Assembly (NCBI GenBank): GCA_934155645.1
Contig: CAKPHC010000004.1
Coordinates: 62,001 to 126,000, forward strand
Direction: 5' to 3'
DNA: 64,000 bases
DNA from: an uncultured Bacilli bacterium
GTDB taxonomy: Bacteria; Bacillota_I; Bacilli_A; RF39; UBA660
Under the pieces are notes generated by a model. That model made no database searches. It was not told the origin of the DNA and saw only the letters and a list, made by a program, of their open reading frames with translations. How positions within the stretch are numbered: the first letter of the stretch is position 1; every line of letters begins with the position of its first letter. A program made the position numbers and the translations under genes. Positions 17,294 to 24,693 of this stretch are shown here, piece by piece.

Positions 17294-18206
17294 TCAGATA
17301 TCTTGTTTACCAAAATTGAAATTTAGTGCAGCACAGGAATTATACAGAAAAGCTATTAATACTCAAGATGAAATGTTAAAGAAAAAGTATATGGATGAAC
17401 TTATATCAGGTACTTTATATGTCGTGTATGATTACGTTAAAAGAAATAATCTAGAGTTATTGGTTGCTTCATCTTATGATATGGATGACATTATTAGTTC
17501 TTTTAATGAGGCATGGATTAGGGAAATATATAATGGGCAATTATTAAAGGTTACTGCATATTCATTATTATTCAATTGTACGTATTTTAATGAAGTTTAT
17601 AAAAATTTGGGTGGAGATGAAATCGAAGTTAATGAACTATTAGGAGTTTCTAGAGATAGTTTTTCAAAATTAGCAACATTATATATATCATATAGAAATA
17701 AGGGGATAGATAAACCGTTTAGAGAAATTATTGAAGAAGCAGTTTCTGAAAATAAAAACAATTCTCAACTTGATTACGATTATGATAGTGCAATAAAATT
17801 AATACCTTTATTGGAAACAATATACAATCGTTTGAGTTCCAATAGTGAAGATGACATTAATTTTGGAAAATCGAAAATATTTAATTATTTAAGGTTAATA
17901 ATAAGTATAGGATTGATAGAACCAAAACCAAATACAATTCAAAATATAACTGATGTTGAAGAATTCGTTACTACAAATATTGTAATGAAACAGTTTCTTG
18001 AAGCTGTTGATAGAAAACTGGCAAATGACAGAGAAAGATTGGTTATCCATAAAAGATATGGGCTGGATGATGGTAAACCTCAATCTCAAAAAACTATTGG
18101 GAAATATTATGGAATAACTGGTAATAGAGTAGCACAAATAGAAGCAAAGGCATTAAGAAAATTAAGAGGAACTGATTATGTTAACAAATATAATGGTTGG
18201 TTATAA
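17268..18206 (+). CDS. Divergent sigma-70-like protein (region 4 HTH at C-terminus)
   Basis: A 312-aa protein. Its last 60 residues look like sigma-70 region 4: DRERLVIHKRYGLDDGKPQ, then TIGKYYGITGNRVAQIEAKA, then LRKLRG, i.e. a helix-turn-helix that would contact a -35 element. Residues ~22-95 (ELYRKAINTQDEML..., SSYDMDDIISSFNEAW) faintly resemble region 2.1-2.2. The middle is unlike known sigmas. The RBS AAGGAG lies 6 bases before the ATG. It sits 124 bases upstream of the interrupted amidase. It could be a specialised sigma factor or a region-4-only regulator; the function is inferred from the C-terminus. Confidence 0.65.
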   Translation: MEELMQWYNQISCLPKLKFSAAQELYRKAINTQDEMLKKKYMDELISGTLYVVYDYVKRNNLELLVASSYDMDDIISSFNEAWIREIYNGQLLKVTAYSLLFNCTYFNEVYKNLGGDEIEVNELLGVSRDSFSKLATLYISYRNKGIDKPFREIIEEAVSENKNNSQLDYDYDSAIKLIPLLETIYNRLSSNSEDDINFGKSKIFNYLRLIISIGLIEPKPNTIQNITDVEEFVTTNIVMKQFLEAVDRKLANDRERLVIHKRYGLDDGKPQSQKTIGKYYGITGNRVAQIEAKALRKLRGTDYVNKYNGWL

Positions 18207-18235
18207 AAAGGATATAAGTTTAATAATAGAATAAT

Positions 18236-18263
18236 TTGACAGAGTAGATTTGCAATGTAAGAT
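18236..18263 (+). promoter_or_regulatory. Candidate promoter of the interrupted amidase
   Basis: TTGACA (18236-18241), 16-base spacer, TAAGAT (18258-18263), about 65 bases before the amidase ATG. A second box, CATAAAATA (18303-18311), fits the -10 of sporulation sigma E/K promoters (CATAnnnTA), but it lies so close to the RBS that the transcript leader would be very short. Confidence 0.5.
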
Positions 18264-18330
18264 TATTCTTTTAGTTTATATGACAACAAACTAGTTCAAT
18301 ATCATAAAATATTTCGAGGAGGAATATATA

Positions 18331-18603
18331 ATGGATTATAAAATTGTAGTAGATGCCGGGCATGGTGGGGACGATCCAGGAGCTGTTAATGGTAATATCA
18401 AAGAAAAGGATTTTAATCTTAAAGTAGCTAATTATATTTACGATAGATTTAAAGAGCTAGGGGTGCCAGTAACTATTACTAGGGATACGGACAGAACTCT
18501 TGATAGAAATGAAAGGGTAAGTAGGATTTTAAATGCATATGGCAATGACCCTAACGTGATAGTATTATCAAATCACATAAATTCAGGAGGAGGAGAAGGT
18601 TAA
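18331..18603 (+). CDS. N-acetylmuramoyl-L-alanine amidase, 5' part of a gene split by the element
   Basis: N-terminal 90 residues of an Amidase_3 enzyme without signal peptide: VVDAGHGGDDPG (zinc His11), NIKEKDF (zinc Glu25) and LSNHINSGG (zinc His82). The frame stops (TAA 18601) 12 bases past a GG crossover dinucleotide at 18589-18590, where mobile-element DNA begins. Joining codon 86 through that GG to 31742 restores the missing catalytic Glu and five LysM repeats, giving 461 aa. The RBS GAGGAGGA precedes the ATG. Signal-less amidases with LysM or similar repeats in spore formers (CwlC/CwlH type) act in mother-cell lysis; that role is inferred here. The fragment alone lacks the catalytic Glu and should be inactive. 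Confidence 0.88.
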   Translation: MDYKIVVDAGHGGDDPGAVNGNIKEKDFNLKVANYIYDRFKELGVPVTITRDTDRTLDRNERVSRILNAYGNDPNVIVLSNHINSGGGEG

Positions 18604-18611
18604 TGTGTAAC
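18589..18611. repeat. Left attachment junction (attL), element-side half
   Basis: After the GG core comes AGGAGAAGGTTAA and then TGTGTAAC (18604-18611). This is the inverted partner of GTTACACA at the right junction, at the identical 13-base distance from the core. Confidence 0.8.
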
Positions 18612-18669
18612 AAAATATGTATAATGATTAAAGCCGAAAATATTGTAAGAAATGGAGATTAGTTATAAT

Positions 18670-19002
18670 ATGAGTTACGCAAAAGAACATGAATTAATGG
18701 ATGAAGGAAATATATCTGATGAAGAGTTTCAAGAAAAATATTTACCTTTCTATGATAATTTTAAAGAGTATATGATTAAATATGTAATACCAGATGCAGT
18801 AGCATTTTATATTGCAAATAGTTATTCAAGAGGATGTTTAGATGACAGTAAGTTATATAATCATATTAATTCTGCAGTAGATATTTTTAATTGTAGATGC
18901 AATATTGATGTGATCTTACCATCTATAGAAATGATATTAAACATAAAATATAATCTAAAAATTACTGATAGAAATCCATTAAAATTAGAAAAATATTATT
19001 AA
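18670..19002 (+). CDS. Hypothetical protein at the left end of the element (110 aa)
   Basis: ATG 18670 is preferred because GGAG lies 12 bases upstream; an in-frame ATG at 18652 adds six residues but has no RBS. The product is acidic in its first third (EHELMDEGNISDEEFQEKY) and ends basic. It has the size of small element-borne regulators but shows no HTH I can identify. A strong terminator follows. Its position nearest attL, opposite the integrase, is the only functional hint. Confidence 0.45.
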   Translation: MSYAKEHELMDEGNISDEEFQEKYLPFYDNFKEYMIKYVIPDAVAFYIANSYSRGCLDDSKLYNHINSAVDIFNCRCNIDVILPSIEMILNIKYNLKITDRNPLKLEKYY

Positions 19003-19008
19003 AAATTG

Positions 19009-19034
19009 GCACTATCACTGATGATAGTGCTTTT
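19009..19034 (+). terminator. Rho-independent terminator
   Basis: Perfect 9-bp stem GCACTATCA / TGATAGTGC with a CTGA loop and T4. Confidence 0.85.
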
Positions 19035-19091
19035 GTATGGTATAATATATTATATAATTTTTGACTGTAAGAAGTTAGTTGAGGTGATAAA

Positions 19092-22000
19092 ATGGATTAC
19101 ATTGAACAGAAAATTGATGTATTATTTGAAAATAAAATAAATTACCAAAAACTTGACAAAGTGAGTGACGAATTTAAAAATAGCAAAATCAGAAATATGG
19201 AAGATTTTTTTGAAAGAATAAAAAGCATAAATGGTATATCATTAATAGTTGGTAGTAATGGTATAGGTAAAACATATTTACTAGAGAAATTAAAAAGACA
19301 TTTTGAGTTAAACAAAATAAATGTTAGTTTAATTAAATTTAGAGATTATGATAATTTACATTCTATAAAAGAAGCGGTTACATCTGCTTCAGAATATATT
19401 ATATTTGACGGCTTAGATGAGATAAATTCAAATATTCAAAATAGTGTTTTACAATATGCATTGTCTATAAAAGATAAAAATATAATTATTTCTAGTCGCA
19501 GAGATTTTGCACTAAAAAGGAACCTATTTGATATAAAATACAATGTCTATGAAATAAGACAATTGGAAGAGTCTAAAATTGATAATATTTTAAAAATGCA
19601 TGGATTGAATAAAGAAAATTATAAGAATATATATAATCTATTAAAAACGCCAAGATTTTTAATTCATTTATTAAATGTTAAGGACATTATAAATTATAAG
19701 AATAATATAAACAAATTTGATTTATTAGAAATGATTTTAAACAAACATTTTGAGGTAGTAAACGAAAGAGCTATAATTAAAATAGAAATCAATATTCATA
19801 AAAAAATTTTACAATCATTAGCGTTAGTTATGATGATGACTGGAAAGAGTAATTTGACAATGGAGGAATTTACAATTTTCCTTAGTAACATAAACCATCT
19901 TGACATTAAGTCTTATGTTTTAAATAAGGATATTATTGAAAGCTTTTTAAATAATCAGATTTTACTTAATTATGGTGATTTAATTGCATTTGAAAACAAA
20001 GAAATAATGGAATTTTTGGCTGCTAAAGAAATATTTGAAAATAATTTTTCTAATAAAGATTTATTTGACATAGTCACGATTGAAGGTACTAATGAAATAA
20101 ATACTTTATGGTTTAATACAATATCATATTTAATATCTAAGTCCAAAATATATTTTAATTTAATTTTGAATTATATATTTAATAATTTGTATATTCAAGA
20201 CAATTTACTAGATTTATTATTAAGCATAAATTATAATTTTGATGATAAAAATATTATTGTCAAAAATATTGAAAAAATTATTTTTCAATATTCTAAACTT
20301 TATCAATATATGCCTTCTTCTGATAGCATGGGTAATATTTCTAAAGTGTTAACTGTTGATATAAAATTATGTTTTAGAAATTTAATTGAAATTTTAGTAA
20401 ATAATAAAATAAAAATAGATTTAACAGATTTTGATATAGTTTTTATTAATAATACTTTGTCATGTATTAATTATTTATTAGAGAATTATTCGTTTAATAA
20501 AATAGAAACAAAAAAATTGAAAAATTATTTATTAAAGAATGAAAAATATTATATACAAAGTGAAAATTTTAAAGTTAGATATTTATACATATGTTTAAAA
20601 ATCTTTGAAACAACTGAAATTGATAATTTACTTGAAAATAATAGTATTGATAAAAGATTATTATCCATATTTTTACATGATAAAATTCATTTGAATAGTT
20701 TAAAAAAATTTGATGCACATTTAAATTATTATATATTAAATTGCAGAAATAAGTTTGATGATAATCTTATAATTAATGAAAATCTGATTGCTGAATTTAT
20801 TAGTAATAATTATGATGTAAGTAGATTCAAAAATCTTATTAATGGTATAAAAGATGATAATAATATTGCAAGTTTCATTCATTTCTTAAATTCTAACAAT
20901 TATCAAGATTTATGGATTAAACTTTCAAAAAAAAGTATTACTTCAATTCTATATAACAAAATAATAAATAAATTAGTTAATGAAAACCTACAAAACAATA
21001 GAGATATAAGAGAAGAAATAATGTTTGATCGTAGAAATGGTGATGCTTTAGAAAAGATAATAGCATTGTGTATCAAATATAATTACATAACTATTGATGG
21101 CTTAAATAATCAAAGTTATATATCAGATTATATTACGAAATATATGCGAGAATTGATTATTAAAGTTTTTCTAATAAACTCTGAAAATATACAGATATTA
21201 TATGAACAATTAGTCGACAAAAAATCTATTTTTTATGTTTGGAGACTTGACTTAGATAATGAAATCAGAATTAAGCTTGAACCTGAAATAAAAAATCTTT
21301 TCTCATCAGATTTTTTAGAATATAAAAGATTGATAACAAAATATCAAGATAAAGATTATGTAAAAGTTGAAGAAATTTTAAAGAAAGTTGATTATGCTAA
21401 TAATATATATTATAAAATTGATCGTATATATGATTTGATTAAAAACAGTAATCAGTTTAGTATAGTTAATTCAAATGTTATATTTAAAAATACTTTGAAA
21501 TCATTTTCAAGAGAAATTGAAAGCCATATTTTGACGATAGATATTAATAAACTAGTTATTAAGGCTGTAAAAAAAGAAACTTATAGTATAAGTTATGATA
21601 TACAATTATATCACAAGGCAATATTTATATTATTAAAAATGGGGTATGATATAAATAAATATAATGATATTAATGTTATACTTTTAAATAATAATATAGA
21701 TAAAATTGAACCATTATATAGTGATAATAATTATAAAAAACTGCTGGATTATGTTAGTAAAAGGCAATCAAAAGATTATGTTAAATTTTATACGTATGAT
21801 ATAATTGGAAAATTAAAAAAGTATAGTTCAAATGTTTTATTTCAGACAATATTTAAATGGTTAGACTATATAAATTTTGATGAATACAAAATTAATAGTA
21901 TTTTATCTTTTATACTTGATAATCTTGATTCATTAAATCATGATGAAATAAAGAAATTGAAAAAATTTAGAAAATACAAAATCTGTCAAGATATTTTGAT

Positions 22001-22967
22001 TGAACTTGGTTTTGAAGATGAAATAAAGAATAGAATTGATTATATCAAAAACAATCTCGTTTTTGAAGGAGATTTAATGTCTATAGAGAATAAAGGTAAT
22101 TTTGAATATTCTTCTGGAACCTATATTAATTCTTTAGCTAAAATTGGATACAAAAATAAAGATTATATTTATGATCTATTATCATTTATGTTTAATATAT
22201 ATAATAATGGAGATTATTATTATTTCTCCAAATATATTTTAAATATGATAACAAAATATATTAATAATAATCAATTTAATCTTAATGATGTTATTGATTA
22301 TATTATATCAAATGAAAAAAACAATAATAATAGATATCTATATAAAATTTGTAATAATCTTGCTTTGTTAAAAAATATAGAATATAAAAATATAATTCAG
22401 GTAATAAATCAATATAATACTATTGTTACCGATCAACATATTAAGATATATTCATATGATGATTTATTTAATGTAGTAAAAGAAGTACTACAAACTAATA
22501 TATTTAACGATATATTAAGAATGAATTTTTTAGAAATATTTAGAGATAAAAACACTAAAAAAATTAGGCCATTGAAAGAAGAGGTATATCAATTTTTAAT
22601 TGGATATGAATTAAGTAGAATTTTAAATATCAGAGGTTTTTCCACTAAAGTCATATATGAATCTATGGCTTTTGATAAAAAAAGAAATGATATACAATTA
22701 GTGACAGAAGGATTTATTCAAGATATAGTTATAGAGACAAAACTTTCTAATAACAATGATATATTAAATGAAAAAAATATTAAATCATATATAAAAGATA
22801 CTTTAGAAAAATACAAGGAAAGGTTTAATTCTCCGAAGATATTGTTTGTAATAATTAATCAAAGTTTAACAATTAAAACATGCCAACAAAAAATTGACTT
22901 GATTAATAAAAATAATGTTCAATTTATAGATACAATACCAATATATTTGGAAAATTATTTTAAATAA
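19092..22967 (+). CDS. NACHT/STAND-like NTPase with C-terminal PD-(D/E)xK-like nuclease domain (1291 aa)
   Basis: N-terminal P-loop domain: Walker A GSNGIGKT (54-61), Walker B YIIFDGLDE (102-110, with the extra acidic residue typical of NACHT/STAND), sensor-like IIISSRRD (131-138), and a TPRFLIHLL segment where NACHT proteins have their winged-helix lead-in. Residues ~230-1150 form a long, Asn/Ile/Lys-rich helical region likely to be a repeat scaffold or sensor. The C-terminus (about 1165-1291) has YELSRIL, NDIQLV and DIVIETKLS, an E...D...ExK set typical of PD-(D/E)xK nucleases. RBS GAGGTGAT. Likely an anti-phage defence sensor-effector. The order NTPase-sensor-nuclease is the reverse of many STAND proteins, where the effector is N-terminal. 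The nuclease call is moderate. Confidence 0.75.
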   Translation: MDYIEQKIDVLFENKINYQKLDKVSDEFKNSKIRNMEDFFERIKSINGISLIVGSNGIGKTYLLEKLKRHFELNKINVSLIKFRDYDNLHSIKEAVTSASEYIIFDGLDEINSNIQNSVLQYALSIKDKNIIISSRRDFALKRNLFDIKYNVYEIRQLEESKIDNILKMHGLNKENYKNIYNLLKTPRFLIHLLNVKDIINYKNNINKFDLLEMILNKHFEVVNERAIIKIEINIHKKILQSLALVMMMTGKSNLTMEEFTIFLSNINHLDIKSYVLNKDIIESFLNNQILLNYGDLIAFENKEIMEFLAAKEIFENNFSNKDLFDIVTIEGTNEINTLWFNTISYLISKSKIYFNLILNYIFNNLYIQDNLLDLLLSINYNFDDKNIIVKNIEKIIFQYSKLYQYMPSSDSMGNISKVLTVDIKLCFRNLIEILVNNKIKIDLTDFDIVFINNTLSCINYLLENYSFNKIETKKLKNYLLKNEKYYIQSENFKVRYLYICLKIFETTEIDNLLENNSIDKRLLSIFLHDKIHLNSLKKFDAHLNYYILNCRNKFDDNLIINENLIAEFISNNYDVSRFKNLINGIKDDNNIASFIHFLNSNNYQDLWIKLSKKSITSILYNKIINKLVNENLQNNRDIREEIMFDRRNGDALEKIIALCIKYNYITIDGLNNQSYISDYITKYMRELIIKVFLINSENIQILYEQLVDKKSIFYVWRLDLDNEIRIKLEPEIKNLFSSDFLEYKRLITKYQDKDYVKVEEILKKVDYANNIYYKIDRIYDLIKNSNQFSIVNSNVIFKNTLKSFSREIESHILTIDINKLVIKAVKKETYSISYDIQLYHKAIFILLKMGYDINKYNDINVILLNNNIDKIEPLYSDNNYKKLLDYVSKRQSKDYVKFYTYDIIGKLKKYSSNVLFQTIFKWLDYINFDEYKINSILSFILDNLDSLNHDEIKKLKKFRKYKICQDILIELGFEDEIKNRIDYIKNNLVFEGDLMSIENKGNFEYSSGTYINSLAKIGYKNKDYIYDLLSFMFNIYNNGDYYYFSKYILNMITKYINNNQFNLNDVIDYIISNEKNNNNRYLYKICNNLALLKNIEYKNIIQVINQYNTIVTDQHIKIYSYDDLFNVVKEVLQTNIFNDILRMNFLEIFRDKNTKKIRPLKEEVYQFLIGYELSRILNIRGFSTKVIYESMAFDKKRNDIQLVTEGFIQDIVIETKLSNNNDILNEKNIKSYIKDTLEKYKERFNSPKILFVIINQSLTIKTCQQKIDLINKNNVQFIDTIPIYLENYFK

Positions 22968-22979
22968 AAATTTATTTTG

Positions 22980-23014
22980 GCACTAATATTTAATTAAAAT
23001 TAGTGCTATTTTTG
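22980..23014 (+). terminator. Rho-independent terminator after the STAND gene
   Basis: Stem GCACTAAT / ATTAGTGC with an 11-base AT loop, then TATTTTT. Confidence 0.8.
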
Positions 23015-23040
23015 CATAAAATATTGAAAAAATTTACTCC

Positions 23041-23160
23041 CCCTTACCAGAGGTTACTTACTAGTCTTGTACAATAAATCAAGCATGGTGTTGACACACC
23101 CGTTAATGCTTGTTAGGGAGTATCCCTAAAACCGATAAAAATAGTCGCTGACAGTTAGTA
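23041..23160 (+). ncRNA. Structured GC-richer intergenic region; possible small RNA or transposon-end remnant
   Basis: Between the STAND terminator and the AbiEi-like gene lies about 120 bases clearly richer in G and C than anything near. It folds as CAAGCAT / ATGCTTG enclosing GGTGT-TGAC-ACACC, directly followed by the perfect hairpin TTAGGGA-GTA-TCCCTAA. No ORF spans it. Possible explanations: an RNA regulator, an RNA antitoxin, or the structured right end (omega-RNA-like) of a decayed IS200/IS605 element. Strand is a guess (same as neighbours); a promoter is not obvious. The rest of the gap holds the promoter TTTACT (23192-23197)-17-TATAAT (23215-23220) for the next gene. Confidence 0.45.
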
Positions 23161-23247
23161 AAAATTTATTATTCTTATTATGCAAAATTAGTTTACTCAA
23201 ATATAATAAAATGATATAATATTGTTATGAAAGTAAATGGTGATTCT

Positions 23248-23829
23248 ATGACTAATGAAGATAAAATTAAACAGTTTTTAGTTGCTAATCATGGATATAT
23301 ATCTACATCAGATTTTTTAAAACTAAATATTAGTAAACCATTAATAAAAAAATATGTTGATAAAGGTTTAATTAATAAAGTTTCACATGGTTTATATATT
23401 GATAGTAATACATTAGTTGATGATGAATATGTTTTTCAAAAAAGATATCCTGATGCTATATATTCATATAAGACAGCATTAAGTATGTTAGGTTTAATTA
23501 AAGAATTACCAGGAGAAATAGAAATAACTGTTAATAGTAAGAAAAGAGTATTAAGCAATTATAAAGTGCATTATGTATCAGATAAATATTATGATATTGG
23601 AATTATTGAAATTAACAATATGTTTAATAATCTAATTAAAATATATAATGCTGAAAGATGTATTTGTGATATGTTGAAAAGTGATGATTTTGATTTAGAA
23701 TTACAAAATAATATATTACACGATTATTTTAATAGCAGTGATAAAGATATAGATAAATTACTAGAGTATTCTAAAGTATTTAATATATATGAAAAAGTTA
23801 GAACTTTGGTAGATTATGCAGTGAGATAG
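23248..23829 (+). CDS. AbiEi-like transcriptional regulator/antitoxin
   Basis: A 193-aa protein. The N-terminal wHTH (KIKQFLVANHGYISTSDFLKL... KGLINKVSHGLYI) and following segment (YPDAIYSYKTALSMLGL, EIEITVNSKKRV) match the AbiEi-type antitoxin layout: DNA-binding domain plus C-terminal helical domain with ERCICDMLKS. I choose ATG 23248 because GGTGA is 4 bases upstream; the first in-frame ATG (23227) sits about where transcription should start. AbiEi normally represses and neutralises a nucleotidyltransferase, AbiEii. Here the partner 12 bases downstream is a Fic protein, so this could be a mixed toxin-antitoxin pair. Confidence 0.8.
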   Translation: MTNEDKIKQFLVANHGYISTSDFLKLNISKPLIKKYVDKGLINKVSHGLYIDSNTLVDDEYVFQKRYPDAIYSYKTALSMLGLIKELPGEIEITVNSKKRVLSNYKVHYVSDKYYDIGIIEINNMFNNLIKIYNAERCICDMLKSDDFDLELQNNILHDYFNSSDKDIDKLLEYSKVFNIYEKVRTLVDYAVR

Positions 23830-23841
23830 GAGGTTAATTAA

Positions 23842-24678
23842 ATGAGTGAAAAAGAATTTGATTCAAGTAATGTTGAATATATAGAAGAAACTAAATCAAA
23901 AGGCTATTTAAAACAACTTGAGTGGGATATGGCTATAGGTCTTCAAGAAGTAGATAATTTAAAACCTTCTAAATATTTAGAAAAATTGTTAGGAGAAAAT
24001 GTTAGTGGTAATTTAACCATTAAACAAGTAGAAGAAGAATTAAGAGAATACTACATTGAAAAAGATAAAAAACAAGAATTAAATCATAATGAATTAGAGT
24101 GTGATTTTGTATCTACAAGAATTGTTGAATTATTACAAATTGATAATTTTGAGTTGTCTGTAGATTATTTAAAATATATTCATAAATATTTATTTCAAGA
24201 TATTTATGAATTTGCCGGTGAATTTAGAAAAATAGATTTTTCTAAACATGAAAAAATATTGAATAATGATTCAGTGGCTTATGGTGATTGTAAGACATTA
24301 AAAGAATCATTAGAATATGATATATCATTAGAAAAAGGAAAAAAATATAAAGAAATGAATATAGTTGAAGTTATTAATAATATAACTAAATTTTCTTCTA
24401 GCATATGGCAAGTACATCCTTTTAGAGAAGGAAATACTAGAACAACAGCTCTATTTATTGAAAAATACTTAATTAGTCTAGGCTATAATGTGGATAATAC
24501 TCTATTTAAGGATAAATCAGTTTATTTTAGAAATGCGCTAGTAAGAAGTAATTATTTTAATAACTATTTAAATATAAAAGAAGACAGTAGATATTTAGTT
24601 AAGTTTTATGAAAATTTATTATTGGGTAAAAATAATAATTTACATTCACAAGATTTAATTGTTAAAAAATTGTTTTAG
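23842..24678 (+). CDS. Fic family protein (putative AMPylase/toxin)
   Basis: A 278-aa Fic/Doc-family enzyme with the core HPFREGNTRT (HxFx[D/E]GNxR; about 193-202), which transfers AMP or related moieties to target proteins. The second Arg of the full motif is replaced (RTTAL). The N-terminal ~65 residues include GLQEVDNLKPSKYLEKLL and a SGNLTIKQVEEEL helix, resembling the antitoxin-VbhA-like module often fused to Firmicutes Fic proteins, so it may be self-inhibited. The RBS AGGAGG precedes ATG 23842. It sits between the AbiEi-like gene and the methyltransferase on one apparent transcript. Confidence 0.88.
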   Translation: MSEKEFDSSNVEYIEETKSKGYLKQLEWDMAIGLQEVDNLKPSKYLEKLLGENVSGNLTIKQVEEELREYYIEKDKKQELNHNELECDFVSTRIVELLQIDNFELSVDYLKYIHKYLFQDIYEFAGEFRKIDFSKHEKILNNDSVAYGDCKTLKESLEYDISLEKGKKYKEMNIVEVINNITKFSSSIWQVHPFREGNTRTTALFIEKYLISLGYNVDNTLFKDKSVYFRNALVRSNYFNNYLNIKEDSRYLVKFYENLLLGKNNNLHSQDLIVKKLF

Positions 24679-24693
24679 CAGTAGGAGGGCAAA

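Noticed and set aside
18303..18311. Sporulation sigma E/K -10 box (CATAAAATA) as the proven amidase promoter
   Set aside because: The box is a good match, but no -35 element at the right spacing is convincing (AC lies at 15 or 18 bases) and the transcript would begin inside the RBS. Kept only as a possibility.
23041..23160. CRISPR array or leader
   Set aside because: The repeats are inverted pairs forming hairpins, not regularly spaced direct repeats, and there are no cas genes in the window.
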